64,000 bases of DNA from Hypomesus transpacificus (lineage: Eukaryota; Chordata; Actinopteri; Osmeriformes; Osmeridae). Within the stretch, counting starts at the first letter, position 1, and every line of letters starts with the position of its first letter. This document shows, piece after piece, positions 50,780 through 62,419 of this stretch. Under the pieces are notes generated by a model. The model made no database searches and was not told where the DNA came from. It was given only the letters and a program-made list of their open reading frames with translations. Both the position numbers and the translations under genes were made by a program. The DNA is taken from positions 6,322,777 through 6,386,776 of the forward strand of contig NC_061081.1 of NCBI RefSeq assembly GCF_021917145.1. The letters run 5' to 3'.

Positions 50780-51510
50780 ATGCGACTCCTGCTCTGTGGT
50801 GTCCTCGCGGTCCTTCTCACAGCCTCCTCATGTGGCCCTGTAAGACTTATTTTTATTATGTTTATCTTTAAATTATTATTTAATTTTTCCTGCTGTCAAC
50901 ACTGATGTGTGGTGCTAGTTGGAGCTGATGTGTGCTGTTCCCTCCACAGGTTTTTGAAGGGTCTGGGGACCAGAGTGGCTCATTGCTTGATTGGCTGAAA
51001 TTGTTTCAGTGGCAACCCTCTGAAGTAGTCTCCAATCACATCTATGGAAGGGAGCCAAGATACTGGAAATCTTCCGAATCTTCCGAATCCTCAGAATCTT
51101 CTGAATCTTCAGAATCTTCAGAATCTTCAGAATCTTCAGAATCTTCAGAATCTTCCAAATCTTCAGAATCCTCAGAATCTTCAGAATCCTCAGAGATCAC
51201 GGCAAAACCACTGACTCCTAAACCCACAGTTCCAGTGACCCGTCCCACTTCTGCCACAACTGCCACTACAACAAGAACCAGGCCAGTCACCAATTCAACA
51301 ATGTCACCGACCCCCACACCTTCCTCCACAACAATGTCACCGACCCCCACACCTTCCTCCACAACAATGTCACCTACCACTGCAGAAATGTCCACTGAGG
51401 GACCTCTGGAGACTCCTTCACCAGGGACAACAGCTGGCATGACGACCAACGGTGTGACAGATGAGATGCCGACACCTGCTCCTGTCACAGAGAGCAGAGG
51501 GGACAACTGA
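50780..51510 (+). CDS. Acidic SCPP with Ser-Ser-Glu repeats and mucin-like tail, scpp1-like candidate
   Basis: Predicted secreted acidic phosphoprotein. Two phase-0 coding exons, 50780-50839 and 50950-51510, give 206 aa. The signal peptide is MRLLLCGVLAVLLTASSCGP. After a short unique region (LLDWLKLFQWQPSEVVSNHI) come about 14 Ser-Ser-Glu triplets in 9-base units (51,064-51,200); each is a Ser-x-Glu site for the secretory kinase FAM20C. A Thr/Pro-rich part with repeats of MSPTPTPSSTT follows and ends ESRGDN, which contains RGD. Its place next to spp1 and its acidic character suggest the bone/dentin-type SCPP1 group; this is inference. AATAAA lies at 52,168. More 3' exons are possible. Confidence 0.75.
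51064..51200 (+). repeat. Coding 9-bp repeat (TCTTCAGAA)n
   Basis: About 14 in-frame copies with TCC/TCA/TCT variation encode Ser-Ser-Glu, interrupted once by Ser-Ser-Lys. The antisense frame is a by-product. Confidence 0.92.
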
Positions 51511-52639
51511 CATGGGACTCATCGGGAGACCAATCAGAGATCAGGGTAAAACAACAAACTGAATATAAAGCTGTCGTTTTCCTCAACAGCCTGATTGTGT
51601 CATGCTCTGCCCTACGTGTCCCATCTAACTTATTAAACTTGTATCCAACTGAATTGGTCCCACAGATACTGAGTGAATCAAAGGGCCAAGGCTGTTGTAA
51701 TTGTATTGATTGCACTGAGGAAGGTAAAGGTGCTTCCTGTCATGAAGTATCTTACCAGTGGGTTCTATATGATGTGATGTCAGACCTGTTCTGATCTTCA
51801 TGTTGACACAGGTTACTGGGAGATGAGTGTGGAGTTGTCTGTACATGTATGTTGGGCGTGGAACTGGGCCAGGAGTGGGATTACTTGGAGGGAGCATGGA
51901 GGGGACTGTACCATTTGTAAAGGGGTTTGGTTTCAAACCCAGACCATAAGAGCTAAGCTTGTGACTACTGCTGGAGGGGACGACTGCATCTGTGAGTTCT
52001 GTTTCCTCATGCTGCCTGCTGAGTTGTGGATGTGTTCTAGGTCTGTGCTCCTCTCATCTCACCCCTGAACAGATAAACACACCCAGGAAGTCTTCAGTGT
52101 CTTCTCTTGTTTTAAAAAAGAAAGGATTGAAAGAAGACTGTTACTTTGTAATGCTGCATTTGAATGTAATAAAGGCGAACAAAAAAAACATTTGTTTTCA
52201 AGTAAGTTTTGTTCAATTGGGCATCTCAAATGTATCCTGTTGTCGAAATGGCAGTAGTCATAAAGGAGAGATCCTGTCGAAACCAGGCTGAGGCGAGATA
52301 GAGGGCGTTCCGCCTTCCCACTGCAGACACCTCACTCTGATTCAGACTGACAGTGCCCCCCTGTGGCCATTAAGCCCTACTGCAATGCCCATCTCTGAAT
52401 GCCCGTCCAAAACATAATGTTGACACTCCAGGTCTGAGCTTTAAGCTCTTCATCCTGTAGAGACCTCATCTTCCTCTGTCCCCATGTCAGGATTCTCCCA
52501 GGAGTCATAAAGCATTCAGCCTATGTGATCTGCACCCCTGGGGGACAGCTGCTGTCATCTCCGTCTGCAGACTGTGTCTGTCTGGGTTCAGTCTTGTCAT
52601 GGAGCCAGTCAGCATAGCTAGAAGGCACATTGGTGCACG

Positions 52640-52765
52640 TGAAGGCAAGCAAGACACTTGGGATTCAGCAATGAATATCGGCATGGTAAAGGAGTATTAG
52701 ACTGTAAATCAAAAGGTTGGAATCCCCCCTATATGTCTATGTATAAAAGTGTCTGCTAAAGGATT
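52640..52765 (+). mobile_element. Degenerate tRNA-SINE remnant
   Basis: A diverged tRNA-like stretch with a B-box-like GGTTGGAATCC is followed by the L2-type tail TATAAAAGTGTCTGCTAAAG. It has the same tail class as the SINE at 32,990 but is older. Confidence 0.5.
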
Positions 52766-52869
52766 GTACTGTTATTATTCTCCTAAATGTTTACCTTTCT
52801 GTCCTGATGTTGTTGACACACTTGGGCTTCAGAGTATTGCACACAAAGAATAAAGTTTTATGAAAAAAG

Positions 52870-53636
52870 GAACTTTATTTATTTAGAAATGTTACAATAT
52901 GATACATTACAGTAAACAAACTGGGGACAAACAACATGTATTGTAAATAAGGATTGTGCAATGAACAAGACTAACTGTTCTATGTCATGGCTGGAAAGTG
53001 AACCATTAGACCTTGCAGGGCCCTGAGTTTGGCTCTTTTACCCAGCATCCACCCTAGCATGCACCATAAGCCCTGAACACATGTACCCACAATGCACCCT
53101 AATTCATCTACGTTGCCGTGCATGCAGAGTAGTATGATAGAGTGGACATCAGGAACTCATTCTCCCTGTTAATTCTTAGTTTGCCTCTGACCCCTCCCCT
53201 CTCACAGATGACAGCTAGAGGACTCTGGGTAAAAAGGCTAAGGAGCCACTTCCTGGTTCATGCCTAGGATCAATATTTCAAGGATGAGACATGATTTTGC
53301 ATAAATAAATTGCTCATGGACACTGACATGGGGTCAGCTTTGGCGTGGGTAGAAGACAACACAAGCTCACTTTGACCTCTAAGTGGACTTATGTCTGCAG
53401 AGTTGGTTGTCTCTATGTAGAATTTCACTGGAATATAGAGATTGTATACAAATTGTGTGATAAGGTTCGCATATTTTGTTTGTTTTAGGGAAGGACAGTC
53501 AGCTGCCGTTAGCTCTGTTGCTATAGGGGACAAATAACAGCTGGTTCCATGAAATCCAAACGTTCATGTTGTCATGCAGTTTTTGTCTCAGCCTTGACAT
53601 ATTCAACCTAGGCTCAGGCGTGTGCTACTCTCTTGG
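52870..53636 (-). other. spp1: spp1 3' untranslated region and poly(A) signal
   Basis: After the stop at 53,637 the minus strand has AATAAA copies at about 52,873-52,883. A plus-strand AATAAA also occurs at about 52,848, so this spot carries signals on both strands, possibly for convergent transcripts. Confidence 0.55.
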
Positions 53637-55816
53637 CTACTTGACGAGAATGACTGAAGGGGTCACGACCTCTGCCTCCACCGGCTCCTCTGCCTCCACC
53701 GGGACTTCTGCCTCCACCGGCTCCTCTGCCTCCACCGGCTCCACTGCCTCCTCAGCTGAGTCGCTCTCCTGGCTCTCAGCACTCTCGTCGGACTCACTGT
53801 CAGCTGCCCCGGGCGTCTCAGTGGCCTCCTCGCTGCTGTGGCTGGCATCAGACTCCTGGCTGGTGCTGGCGTTGTCGCTCTCCCCCTCTGCATCGCTGGC
53901 GCTGGAGCTCTCGTCCGGGCTGGAGCTCTCGCCGGCGCTGGCACTCTCCTCCCCCTCCTCCTCTGCCTCCTCTGCCTCCCCCGCCTCCTGCTCCAGGCTC
54001 TTGGAAGGGCCGGCCTCCTGGCTGACTTGGGCCACGCGCAGGGCAGGGTCCTCCTGGGAGGAGCCGGATGAGGGATCCACACCCATGACCTCGTCCAGTC
54101 CCAGCCCCTGGCTCTCCACCTCTGGGGTGCTGGTGTCCTCATCCAGCAGCTGGTGGACCTGAAGGGCCTGGGAGGGGGGGGGGGGGAGAAAGAGGGTTGC
54201 GTGTTACGATTGAATGGGTGTGTGTGATGCATGTATGTGTACGTGTGTGTATTTGTTTGTGAAAACTAACCTGTACCTTGTACACCTTCATGGTCTGCTT
54301 CTCGATGTCATTGCCAACGCCGTGTGCGGATGTCTTGCCCATCATCTTGCCCTCATAAGACTTGAATGGGGAGGGAAGCTGTGGGCACAGCATCATGGTG
54401 GTCAATGATGTTAATCCTAACCCCTGACCCTGACCATAACTCCGATCATGACCCTGACCGCGTCCCCAACCTTCATTTTGAACCTGACTCTACCCATGAC
54501 CTTAACTCTGACCTTGACAGGCACTGTCTGGACTACAAGGAGGAGACGACACAAATACAGTAGGTGTGCTATCTCTTTCTCGCACAATCTCCCCCCAGAG
54601 GATCAATAAAGTTTCTTTACCTTTTCCACCGTGTTTGTGTCATGGTAGCTCTTCTTGTAGTCACTCGGGTACCCCATGCTGTCCCCTCGGCCGTCATCGT
54701 AGATGATGGGAGGGCTGGGCTCCACAGTGGGCTCCACAGTGGGCTCCACAGTAGGCTCCACAGTGGGCTCCACAGTAGGGGGGGCCAGGGTGGACTCTGC
54801 CTCCCCTGACTCTGAGCTGTCACTGGACTCCTCCTCCTCCTCCTCCACCACGTCCTCCTATATGCACACACACATACTGTACTCATGCTGTATACTGCAT
54901 GTGAATGTGACTGTATAGTGAGCATACTCCTGTGTGGATGCTCTGTGGTCTGCTACTCACGCTCTTCTGAGCGTCCTCCTCGCTGTCCTCGCTGTCTGCA
55001 CTGTCATCACTGTCCACAGAGGCTGTGTCTGAGGCTGAGGCTGGGTCTGAGGCTGGGTCTGAGGCTGTGTCTGAGGCTGTGTCTGAAGCCTGGAGACAGA
55101 GACAGACAGATGTACAGGTTAGGAACAGTCTGAACACAGTACAAGTACTAGTGTCAGTACACATCTCTCTAAATAGTTAGATAGATGGCTGTTCTACATG
55201 TATGGGGGGGAGGTGGGGGCGCATGCATTATCCATGAAAACATGTTACCTTTACTTCATCAGAGTTGTCTGAACTCTCATCTGATGCTGCTGCTGCTTCA
55301 ACATTCTGGAACAAAAACACACTGTGAGACAACACACAAACAATAATGTATTTTCCTATGGGGAAATGACTGTGCTGCTTTACAGTGTGTATGTGTGTGT
55401 GTGTGTGTACAGCTTGCAGGCTGTTACCTGTACAGGTTCCAGCTCAAAGATTGCTTCTGCAGCCTTCCTCAACACTGGGGCTGGCTTGACCTGGAGACAG
55501 GAGCAAAGGACATGTCTTTCTCTCACGCTCTCTCCCTCTCTCTCTCTTTGTCTTACTTTCTCTCGCTTGTCTTTTGTTTGTCATCGCTCCCCCCCCCCCC
55601 TCTACTTACCGACTCCTCAGAGCTCTCCGAGCTGCTGCTTGAGCCTTTCTTCACCTGAGGAACAGAGCACAGAGGCTGTCACTATCGCAAGGCAGCTCCA
55701 CGCAACTCACGTCTCACACACCAAGTTCAAACACCTCCTGCAGTACATGGAGAGGAACTCACCGGTCGGCAGAGGACCGTTACAAAGAGGAGCGTGAACA
55801 GAAAGACGGCCTTCAT
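53637..55816 (-). CDS. spp1: Osteopontin / secreted phosphoprotein 1
   Basis: Secreted acidic phosphoprotein of mineralised matrix and a ligand of RGD-binding integrins. Eight coding exons in phase 0, 407 aa: 55763-55816, 55610-55654, 55428-55490, 55249-55305, 54961-55089, 54621-54857, 54271-54378, 53637-54167. The signal peptide is MKAVFLFTLLFVTVLCRP, followed by the SSSSSESSEES phosphorylation exon. The exon at 54621-54857 carries TVEP repeats and then DDGRGDSMGYPSDYKK, the RGD motif in a fish-osteopontin context. Next come SPFKSYEG and the conserved ALQVHQLLDEDTSTPEVESQ. The last exon is a long Ser/Asp/Glu-rich region ending in PVEAEE repeats. Every exon is a multiple of three, as is typical of SCPPs. 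Confidence 0.93.
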
Positions 55817-57420
55817 ATTTGCAGTTCGGGATCTGCAGAAAAAAACAGAACACAACGGAACACAATTCAGAACAGAACAGAAGATGACTCAGAGCAGGGC
55901 AGGACATGACTGATAGAAAACACCAGTTGGTTGGACGGATATGGTTATAAATGCGTAGAACATGGTTCAATCTACAAAACAGACATTTTAAGGAGAGGAA
56001 ACTCTCCAGACTTAAGAAAACACTCCTGTCAGCAACTCCCCTCCTGAAGCAGGGCGTTGCTGTGTAACTTCAACACTGCAGTGTAAGTGGACGTGATTTA
56101 GCCCATAATTATGTTGAGGAGTAGAACCATATTCCCTTCTGAATCCAGCCCTATAGGAAGGAGCTCTGGAGGAAGGAAGTCAATTCCTTATAAGGTCGGC
56201 GCAGCCAGACGTCTGAACGGGTCTTCCCTGCGAGCCTGACCTCCAACCAATGAACCGTCTCCCTCCCAGCTTCAACAACATAACAGAGGGCATAGTTGTG
56301 CTTTTCCTGCTGCCTGTGTAATTCTCGTAGTTAAAAGTGGAAGCATGTAAGCCACAATGGTAGCAGCGCAGCACGAACAGCCCGTTGCCCTGAGCAGTGC
56401 CTTATTTAGGAAGCTGCTGTGCTCTCTCATTACAGCCCGGGAGCTGTATGGGGGAGGCCTCAAATTAGGGGGGTTGATGGAAGAGAGTGGCAGGTAAAGT
56501 TGCAGTGAGGAGAGGAGGAGAAGGATGTTCGGAATGGGAGTATTTGAGAGGGAAATGAGAGGTTGTGGAGGGGAGGAGGGAGGCTGTGAGAGAGGGAGGA
56601 AAAGGAGGAGATGGAGAAGAGGGGGATTGGGAGGGAATCCTTGAGAGGAATCGAATGGGAGACGAGGATGAAGATGGAGGGATGGAAGAGGAGAGGAGGC
56701 GGAATGGGAGACAGTGGGAGGGCAGACGGTGGATGAGAGGAGAACAGGAGGAGGAAAGAGTGGTAAACAAGTGAGAGGGTACCAAGAGAAGAAGTTGTTT
56801 GTTAGCAGAGTTCTGACAAGTCGTGGTCAGGTGGTGGTGTCACTCAGACAGAAAATTAGCCTGAGGTTTGTTTCCTGTTTCCTGTTGCCCACAGATTCCG
56901 CTTCCAGTCCCCGTCGTGAAAATCACTTATAAAACCACCACACTGCAGTCAACTCAACCAAGCGGGTCTGGCATACCAAACCCTCAACCAATCAACTTTA
57001 GTTGGAGACATAACCAGCATTGTCGGGTAAAGACATGCTATTACTGCAACACAAGCGTTGTGACTTACTAGCTTACTCTAGACTCAGTTCTGTTCTCTCA
57101 CTACAGAAACATAATTACATGCTGCTGAGGCAGCATGAACTTCATCTAAATTGAGAGGAACACAGACTTGCAGACGCCATAGCTTTCCGAGACCCCATTC
57201 CACTCCTTGTGCTTCAGATACAGAGCTGATAGAGTGTACATAGAGCAGAGGGCTACACGTTCTACTCATCTCCATGCGTCATCTACACACCCATAAACCC
57301 TGCTGTGCACTGTTGTATCTCTGCACATCAAGTCTCAGCCAAAGGCACTGTTGTGGGTTTGACATGTCCACACACGACAGCTTCAGCATGGATGGAAGGA
57401 CATGTCTGTCTGTTCCTTAC
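55817..57420. other. spp1: spp1 first intron
   Basis: Non-coding. 56,500-56,780 is strongly purine-rich on the plus strand (GGAGGA/GAGAGG). Otherwise no repeats or exons are recognised. Confidence 0.6.
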
Positions 57421-57680
57421 CTGGCTGTGGTTCTGAAAGGATCCTTCTGTGGATGGTAGCAGGAAGGTGGAGATGATTGGGATGGTTGGAGCTGCTTGTC
57501 TGAGTCCACGGCAGGCAGGAAGGATAGCGAGTGTCGGAGAGGAAGACACAGAGAGAGAGAGAGAGAGAGAGAGAGCTGCTGTGATCAGTACGCTCCTGTC
57601 TGTCTGTCAGTCTGTCAGAGAGAGGAGGATCTGCACTGTGAGGATGCTGCTGAATCCTGCTGTTTGGTTGGCTTATAAAC
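57421..57680 (-). promoter_or_regulatory. spp1: spp1 TATA promoter and non-coding exon 1
   Basis: On the minus strand TTTATAAGC (TTATAA at 57,673-57,678) lies about 30 bases before the probable transcript start near 57,645. The exon ends at CAGCCAG before a strong GTAAGG donor (exon edge 57,421). The exon contains a (CT)n run, read as (GA)n at 57,551-57,574 on the plus strand. The start position is inferred from TATA spacing. Confidence 0.6.
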
Positions 57681-57784
57681 CCTGCTGCCTCGAGGGACAG
57701 CCAATCGGAGCCCGGGCTGTGATGTCATGAGGTCAGCCACCACAGGCCCACCTCTCCTCTCCCACTCTTCCTGTGGTCGGAGCG

Positions 57785-58040
57785 GCCACAAGCCTGGCAC
57801 TGCCAGCACACACACACACACACATATGTACACTCACACATATAAACTCACAGACATAGGGACTCACATACACTCACGGACACATGCATGAAGTCACAAA
57901 CACATGCGTTACTTACTCACACACATACCCACACGCATACACAAACACGCATGAACTCACAAACTGCAATGATTCACAAACACATGCACCCTCAGACATG
58001 CATGAACACACACATTAACTAATTTACACACACAAACACA
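57785..58040. repeat. CA-rich low-complexity region
   Basis: CACACA runs and loosely repeated ACTCACACA(T)-type words. No coding potential. Confidence 0.75.
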
Positions 58041-58451
58041 CACTTCTTCCGTTTTGTTTTAGTGGCTGTGAACTGGCCAGCCCTGTGTGACTCAGAGACA
58101 TGGTCCATGTCTAACTAAGTCCTAGGGCCATTGTCTCATAATCACCTGATGGGTGATTCAGTCAGAATAGATGAAGAGGTTTATCTGTTGAGACAGGACC
58201 GAGCGAGGGAGGAGGGACGTTCGAACGGTTTACAGTGTTGTTGAACCTCCAGACATCCAGGGGTGCATACTCTGAATTCTAGAATGTTGTTTCATCTCAT
58301 TAAATGTGGGGGCTGTCTCGGGAAGGTGGTACTTTAGACAGATACAGGAGCACTTCTGATTGCTTTATGACTCAATCACTCCCTCGACGTGCAATTAACC
58401 TGTCTGGATCTGATGCTTAATGTTTGACAGCAGTCTGACACACGGACTGAC

Positions 58452-58855
58452 TAACTGACTGAAAGGTTGACTGACTGACTGACTGACTGACTGACTGGGT
58501 GGCTGACTGACTGGGTGGCTGACTGACTGACTGACTGACTGGGTGGCTGACTGGCAGAATGACTGACTGACTGACGGGGTGGCTGACTGACTGACTGACT
58601 GACTGACTGGGTGGCTGACTGACTGACTGACTGGCAGAATGACTGACTGACTGACTGGGTGGCTGACTGACTGACTGACTGGCTGACTGACTGGGTGGCT
58701 GACTGGCAGAATGACTGACTGACTGGCTGACTGGGTGGCTGACTGTCAGAATGACTGACTGACTGACTGACTGACTGGGTGGCTGACTGACTGGCTGACT
58801 GAAAGGTTGACTGACTGACTGACTGACTGGGTGGCTGACTGGCAGAATGACTGAT
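58452..58855. repeat. GACT-based minisatellite
   Basis: About 400 bases of the tetranucleotide GACT with regular interruptions GGGTGGCT and GGCAGAAT, forming higher-order units of roughly 30-50 bases. The Ser-Val-Ser-Gln frames across it are repeat artefacts. Confidence 0.95.
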
Positions 58856-58919
58856 CTCCACAAGGGTATTCAGACCTCAGAGGGAAGTTGAGAACTGTGC
58901 GTGTGTGGGTGTGTGTGTG

Positions 58920-58923
58920 CCAG

Positions 58924-58959
<36 letters not shown>

Positions 58960-58960
58960 A
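58920..58960. repeat. (GT)n microsatellite
   Basis: GT run of about 17 units. Confidence 0.9.
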
Positions 58961-58999
58961 CTGGGCTTGAAAAACTGAGTGTGACTGAGGGGGAATTAC

Positions 59000-60000
59000 T
59001 GCAGAGGAAGACTGAACAGCAGACATGCAACTGATAAACAGACAGTCTGAACAGCCTGTGTGTTTGTACACATGTGTGTGTGACCATGTGAGAGAGTGTA
59101 TGTGTGTGCACCTATGTGTTGCCAGACACAAGGTGGTTCCCCCAACAGGTGAGCACTAGGGACTCCTCAGACACCACGGCAACACCACGAGCCCTTCCCT
59201 CTCACCCAGAGGCCAACCACTCCTCAACCACGGCCGTCCACGTTTGTGTCAACAGATTCTACAACATCTGAATGCAGACGAATGAACGAATTGAATCCTT
59301 CAAAACAGACATCCTACACAATACAAAGCTCATTCTGTGTTCTCCGGGCTGAGATCGTCAGCTGATGGGGAACCATGTAAACCAGGTGAGAGTTAGTCCA
59401 CAGTGTTGTAATAATGCATGTGAGAACGGGCAGCATGCTAGAACATCTGTGTCTGCCGCCTCGGCATGGAAACAACCACTCAAACCTCGGGGACTTTCAG
59501 ACCCTGACCCTCATTTACAGGCTGGCGCTGTGTGTTCTAAGGGGATTATTGAATCAAGCCAATGACGTTTCGTTATCATAAAACTCTCCAAGAGAGTGTT
59601 AGGCTCCGAGGCTGAGGTCATACATGGTGGTCATACATGGTTGGACTGCTTCTCTCTGGATTGCTAGCTGTTCATTGTGGAATCAGTGGAAGGTGGCCAA
59701 GGACTGAGTGTGTCTGAGTGTGTTCTCAGTTGTGTAACACATCTCCACGGCATAGCTGTACCGTAACACATCTTGTCAGCTAACGATGCGTAGTAAAAAT
59801 ACATGCTGTGCTCTCTGAGAGAGAGAGAATAAAGTTAGAGATTGGTCTGAGATGGAGCTATGCGCCCATGCCCAGACTAAGTATATCTCAAACAACAGGC
59901 CATTTCGAGGCAAAGTATGTCTGAAGGAAAGAACCATGGTAAACATGACTGAAGAGTAGAAAGTATTCAGTCAAAAGTACCCTCGCCACCAGCTCATCAA
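59000..60000. other. Intergenic interval, no gene recognised
   Basis: Unique sequence with a short GAGA run at 59,815-59,830. No exon, RNA gene or clear transposon was seen. Confidence 0.55.
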
Positions 60001-60017
60001 CATCAGTGACTGACAGT

Positions 60018-60270
60018 CCTGTCACAGTGTCTCTGTATGGCTGCATGTGACAGTGTCTCTGTATGGCTGCATGTGACAGTGTCTCTGGATGGCTGCATGT
60101 GACAGTGTCTCTGGATGGCTGCATGTGACAGTGTCTCTGGATGGCTGCATGTGACAGTGTCTCTGGATGGCTGCATGTGACAGTGTCTCTGTATGGCTGC
60201 ATGTGACAGTGTCTCTGTATGGCTGCATGTCTCAGTGTCTCTTTATGGCTGCATGTGACAGTATTTCTGT
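60018..60270. repeat. 26-bp minisatellite
   Basis: About ten tandem units of GTGACAGTGTCTCTGTATGG plus CTGCAT, with TAT/GAT variants. The units are adjacent, without spacers. Confidence 0.95.
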
Positions 60271-60389
60271 CAGTGTTTAGAGGGATGCAGTATTTTTCCT
60301 GACATGATGGTTATTTTCTGATCCCGCTGGTTGTGGCTGGTAATTGTATTGGTTAGAGGTATTTTTCATGAACACAAAATTACACACAC

Positions 60390-60412
60390 GCACACACACA
60401 CACACACACACA
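60390..60412. repeat. (CA)n microsatellite
   Basis: Short CA run. Confidence 0.85.
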
Positions 60413-60749
60413 CTGACAGGTCTTACTGTATGTCTACTGCTTCCACCTCCAGTTTCCACAGTGACTAGGCAGCCTTGCGTACTTCCTGTCTCTGGTTTGG
60501 GCCCCTGTGTCTCACTTCCAGGAACACCATGATATGAGTTTCCATGAATGATCGCTAATGTGTATAGACCACAAAAAAACAACTTATTAGCACACCTACG
60601 CACATATAGGCACCTTCATCCTTAAACAAAGCAAGGAGCACGTAAGACCCATGCACAATGTCTGGAGTCACGTATCGTGTGTGTTATCAAAACAACTGGA
60701 TGTCAGTCAGGAACATCAGAACTTGTTGACAACTCGAAATGAGACAAAG

Positions 60750-60965
60750 GTAAAGTGAGAGCCGGCAGCTACAGCAGGTCCTCAGGCACACCCAGGGTGC
60801 CGCCCCTACCTCCCGCTACCTGTTTGGGGCCGGCACACCTGGCTGGCTCCCTTACCGTCCTCATCCAGACATTCCTGCTCTAATTGTCTGTGATGAAGAC
60901 GTGTCGTAGCCCCCTAATGAGGCTTGATGACGGGGCCAGTTCTCTTGTCCCAGATCGCCCCTGGA
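60750..60965. other. Weak candidate conserved non-coding element
   Basis: Non-repetitive, GC-balanced sequence containing CTCTAATTGTCTGTGATG and CCCCTAATGAGGCTTGATG, homeodomain-like words set in otherwise simple-repeat-rich DNA. There is no open frame. Conservation is not testable here. Confidence 0.2.
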
Positions 60966-61639
60966 ACAGTGGAACAGTGGAACAGTGCTGCCCTGTTTGA
61001 CTTGGCTTGGCTGTTTGTCTGGGGCCGCCCATGAAAGCTGCTGTTTTCCTTATGTCTGAGGATGTCGTTTATGTTCCTGGAGTTGGGTCATTCAGGGCGG
61101 GGTCCCCCCCCTCCTCCACGCGCCCGTGGAAACGCTACATTCTACTCCCTGAGATGAAGTTGCTCCATACAGGCTTTATAAACGTAGAGACTTTACTATA
61201 CAGGCCTTAGTTCCTGTTGTAAAAAAACGTTTATTGCATTTGTTTGCAGTAAAGCAAACAGCATAGCTTTGGGGTTACTGGAGGACATGCCATGACTGCA
61301 GCATTTCACCTCAGAGCACGTCAACACGAGCTGGACGCCCTGCACCCAATGGGTCCTCTGGTCTAATTGTGATGGAGAATAGTTAAGTAGACCAGGGGTT
61401 AGATCTATGCATGCTACACAGAGACAATGAGTTGGATTGTCGTATTTCAAAGTTGTTGCTGGGTATGCAGTTCATTCAGAAGAATGTCCTTGTTACAATG
61501 TGTACGCCCTTGTTATAGGAAGAACCCATACGTTGGTGTATTTCAGTAGTTATGTTTATATTTCATGATTATGGGTTTCGTTACTGTGCGGACGGCCCAT
61601 GGCAGGCTTTCAGCCAGACCTTGACTCTATGGCATGATG

Positions 61640-61815
61640 GACCTCTATACTGTATACAGCGTGCTCTGTACTGTGTACTGCGTACTCTGTACTGTGTACT
61701 GCGTAATCTGTGCTGTGGACTGCATACTCCGTACTGCGTATTCTGTACTGTGTACTGTGTACTGTTTCCTCTGTATTCTGAAATATGTACCGTATACTCC
61801 ACGTTATTTAGTACT
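61640..61815. repeat. Degenerate TACTGTGTACTGCG repeat
   Basis: Loosely repeated 7-21-base units of the type CTGTACTGTGTACTGCGTA, decaying toward the right end. Confidence 0.8.
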
Positions 61816-61969
61816 CCACTGTGTCCACATACTCTGTGCTGTGACTGAGTGGAGTTAGGTCTGTGGAGGGGCCGTTGTATTAGATCAACCCAGGCAGAAG
61901 TCCATGTGCTAATCCTGTCCATGTGGACGAACGCTGAGTCAACACCATCATTAAACACAAACACTGTAA

Positions 61970-62412
61970 TGACAGCCCTCTCTGGAGGAGAGCACAGTGA
62001 CAGCCCTCTGTGGAGGAGAGCATAGTGACAGCCCTCTGTGGAGGAAAGCACAGTGACAGCCCTCTGTGGAGGAGAGCACAGTGACAGCCCTCTCTGGAGG
62101 AGAGCACAGTGACAACTCTCTGTGGAGGAGAGCACAGTGACAGCCCTCTGTGGAGGAGAGCACAGTGACAGCCCTCTCTGGAGGAGAGCACAGTGACAGC
62201 CCTCTGTGGAGGAGAGCATAGTGACAGCCCTCTCTGGAGGAGAGCACAGTGACAGCCCTCTCTGGAGGAGAGCACAGTGACAGCCCTCTGTGGAGGAAAG
62301 CACAGTGACAGCCCTCTCTGGAGGAGAGCACAGTGACAGCCCTCTGTGGAGGAGAGCACAGTGACAGCCCTCTCTGGAGGAGAGCACAGTGACAGCCCTC
62401 TGTGGAGGAGAG
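61970..62412. repeat. 28-bp minisatellite
   Basis: About 16 tandem copies of GACAGCCCTCTGTGGAGGAG plus AGCACAGT. Copies alternate between CTCTGTGG and CTCTCTGG variants. All three minus-strand frames stay open through it only because of the repeat. Confidence 0.95.
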
Positions 62413-62419
62413 CAGTGGA

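Noticed and set aside
51042-51506. Antisense acidic frame (Glu-Asp-Ser repeats)
   Set aside because: Shadow of the Ser-Ser-Glu coding repeat of the plus-strand SCPP, without signal peptide.
58417-58863. Ser-Val-Ser-Gln-rich frames
   Set aside because: Translations of the GACT minisatellite.
60018-62412. CRISPR-like regular repeats
   Set aside because: Units are directly adjacent with no unique spacers, in a vertebrate genome; they are minisatellites.
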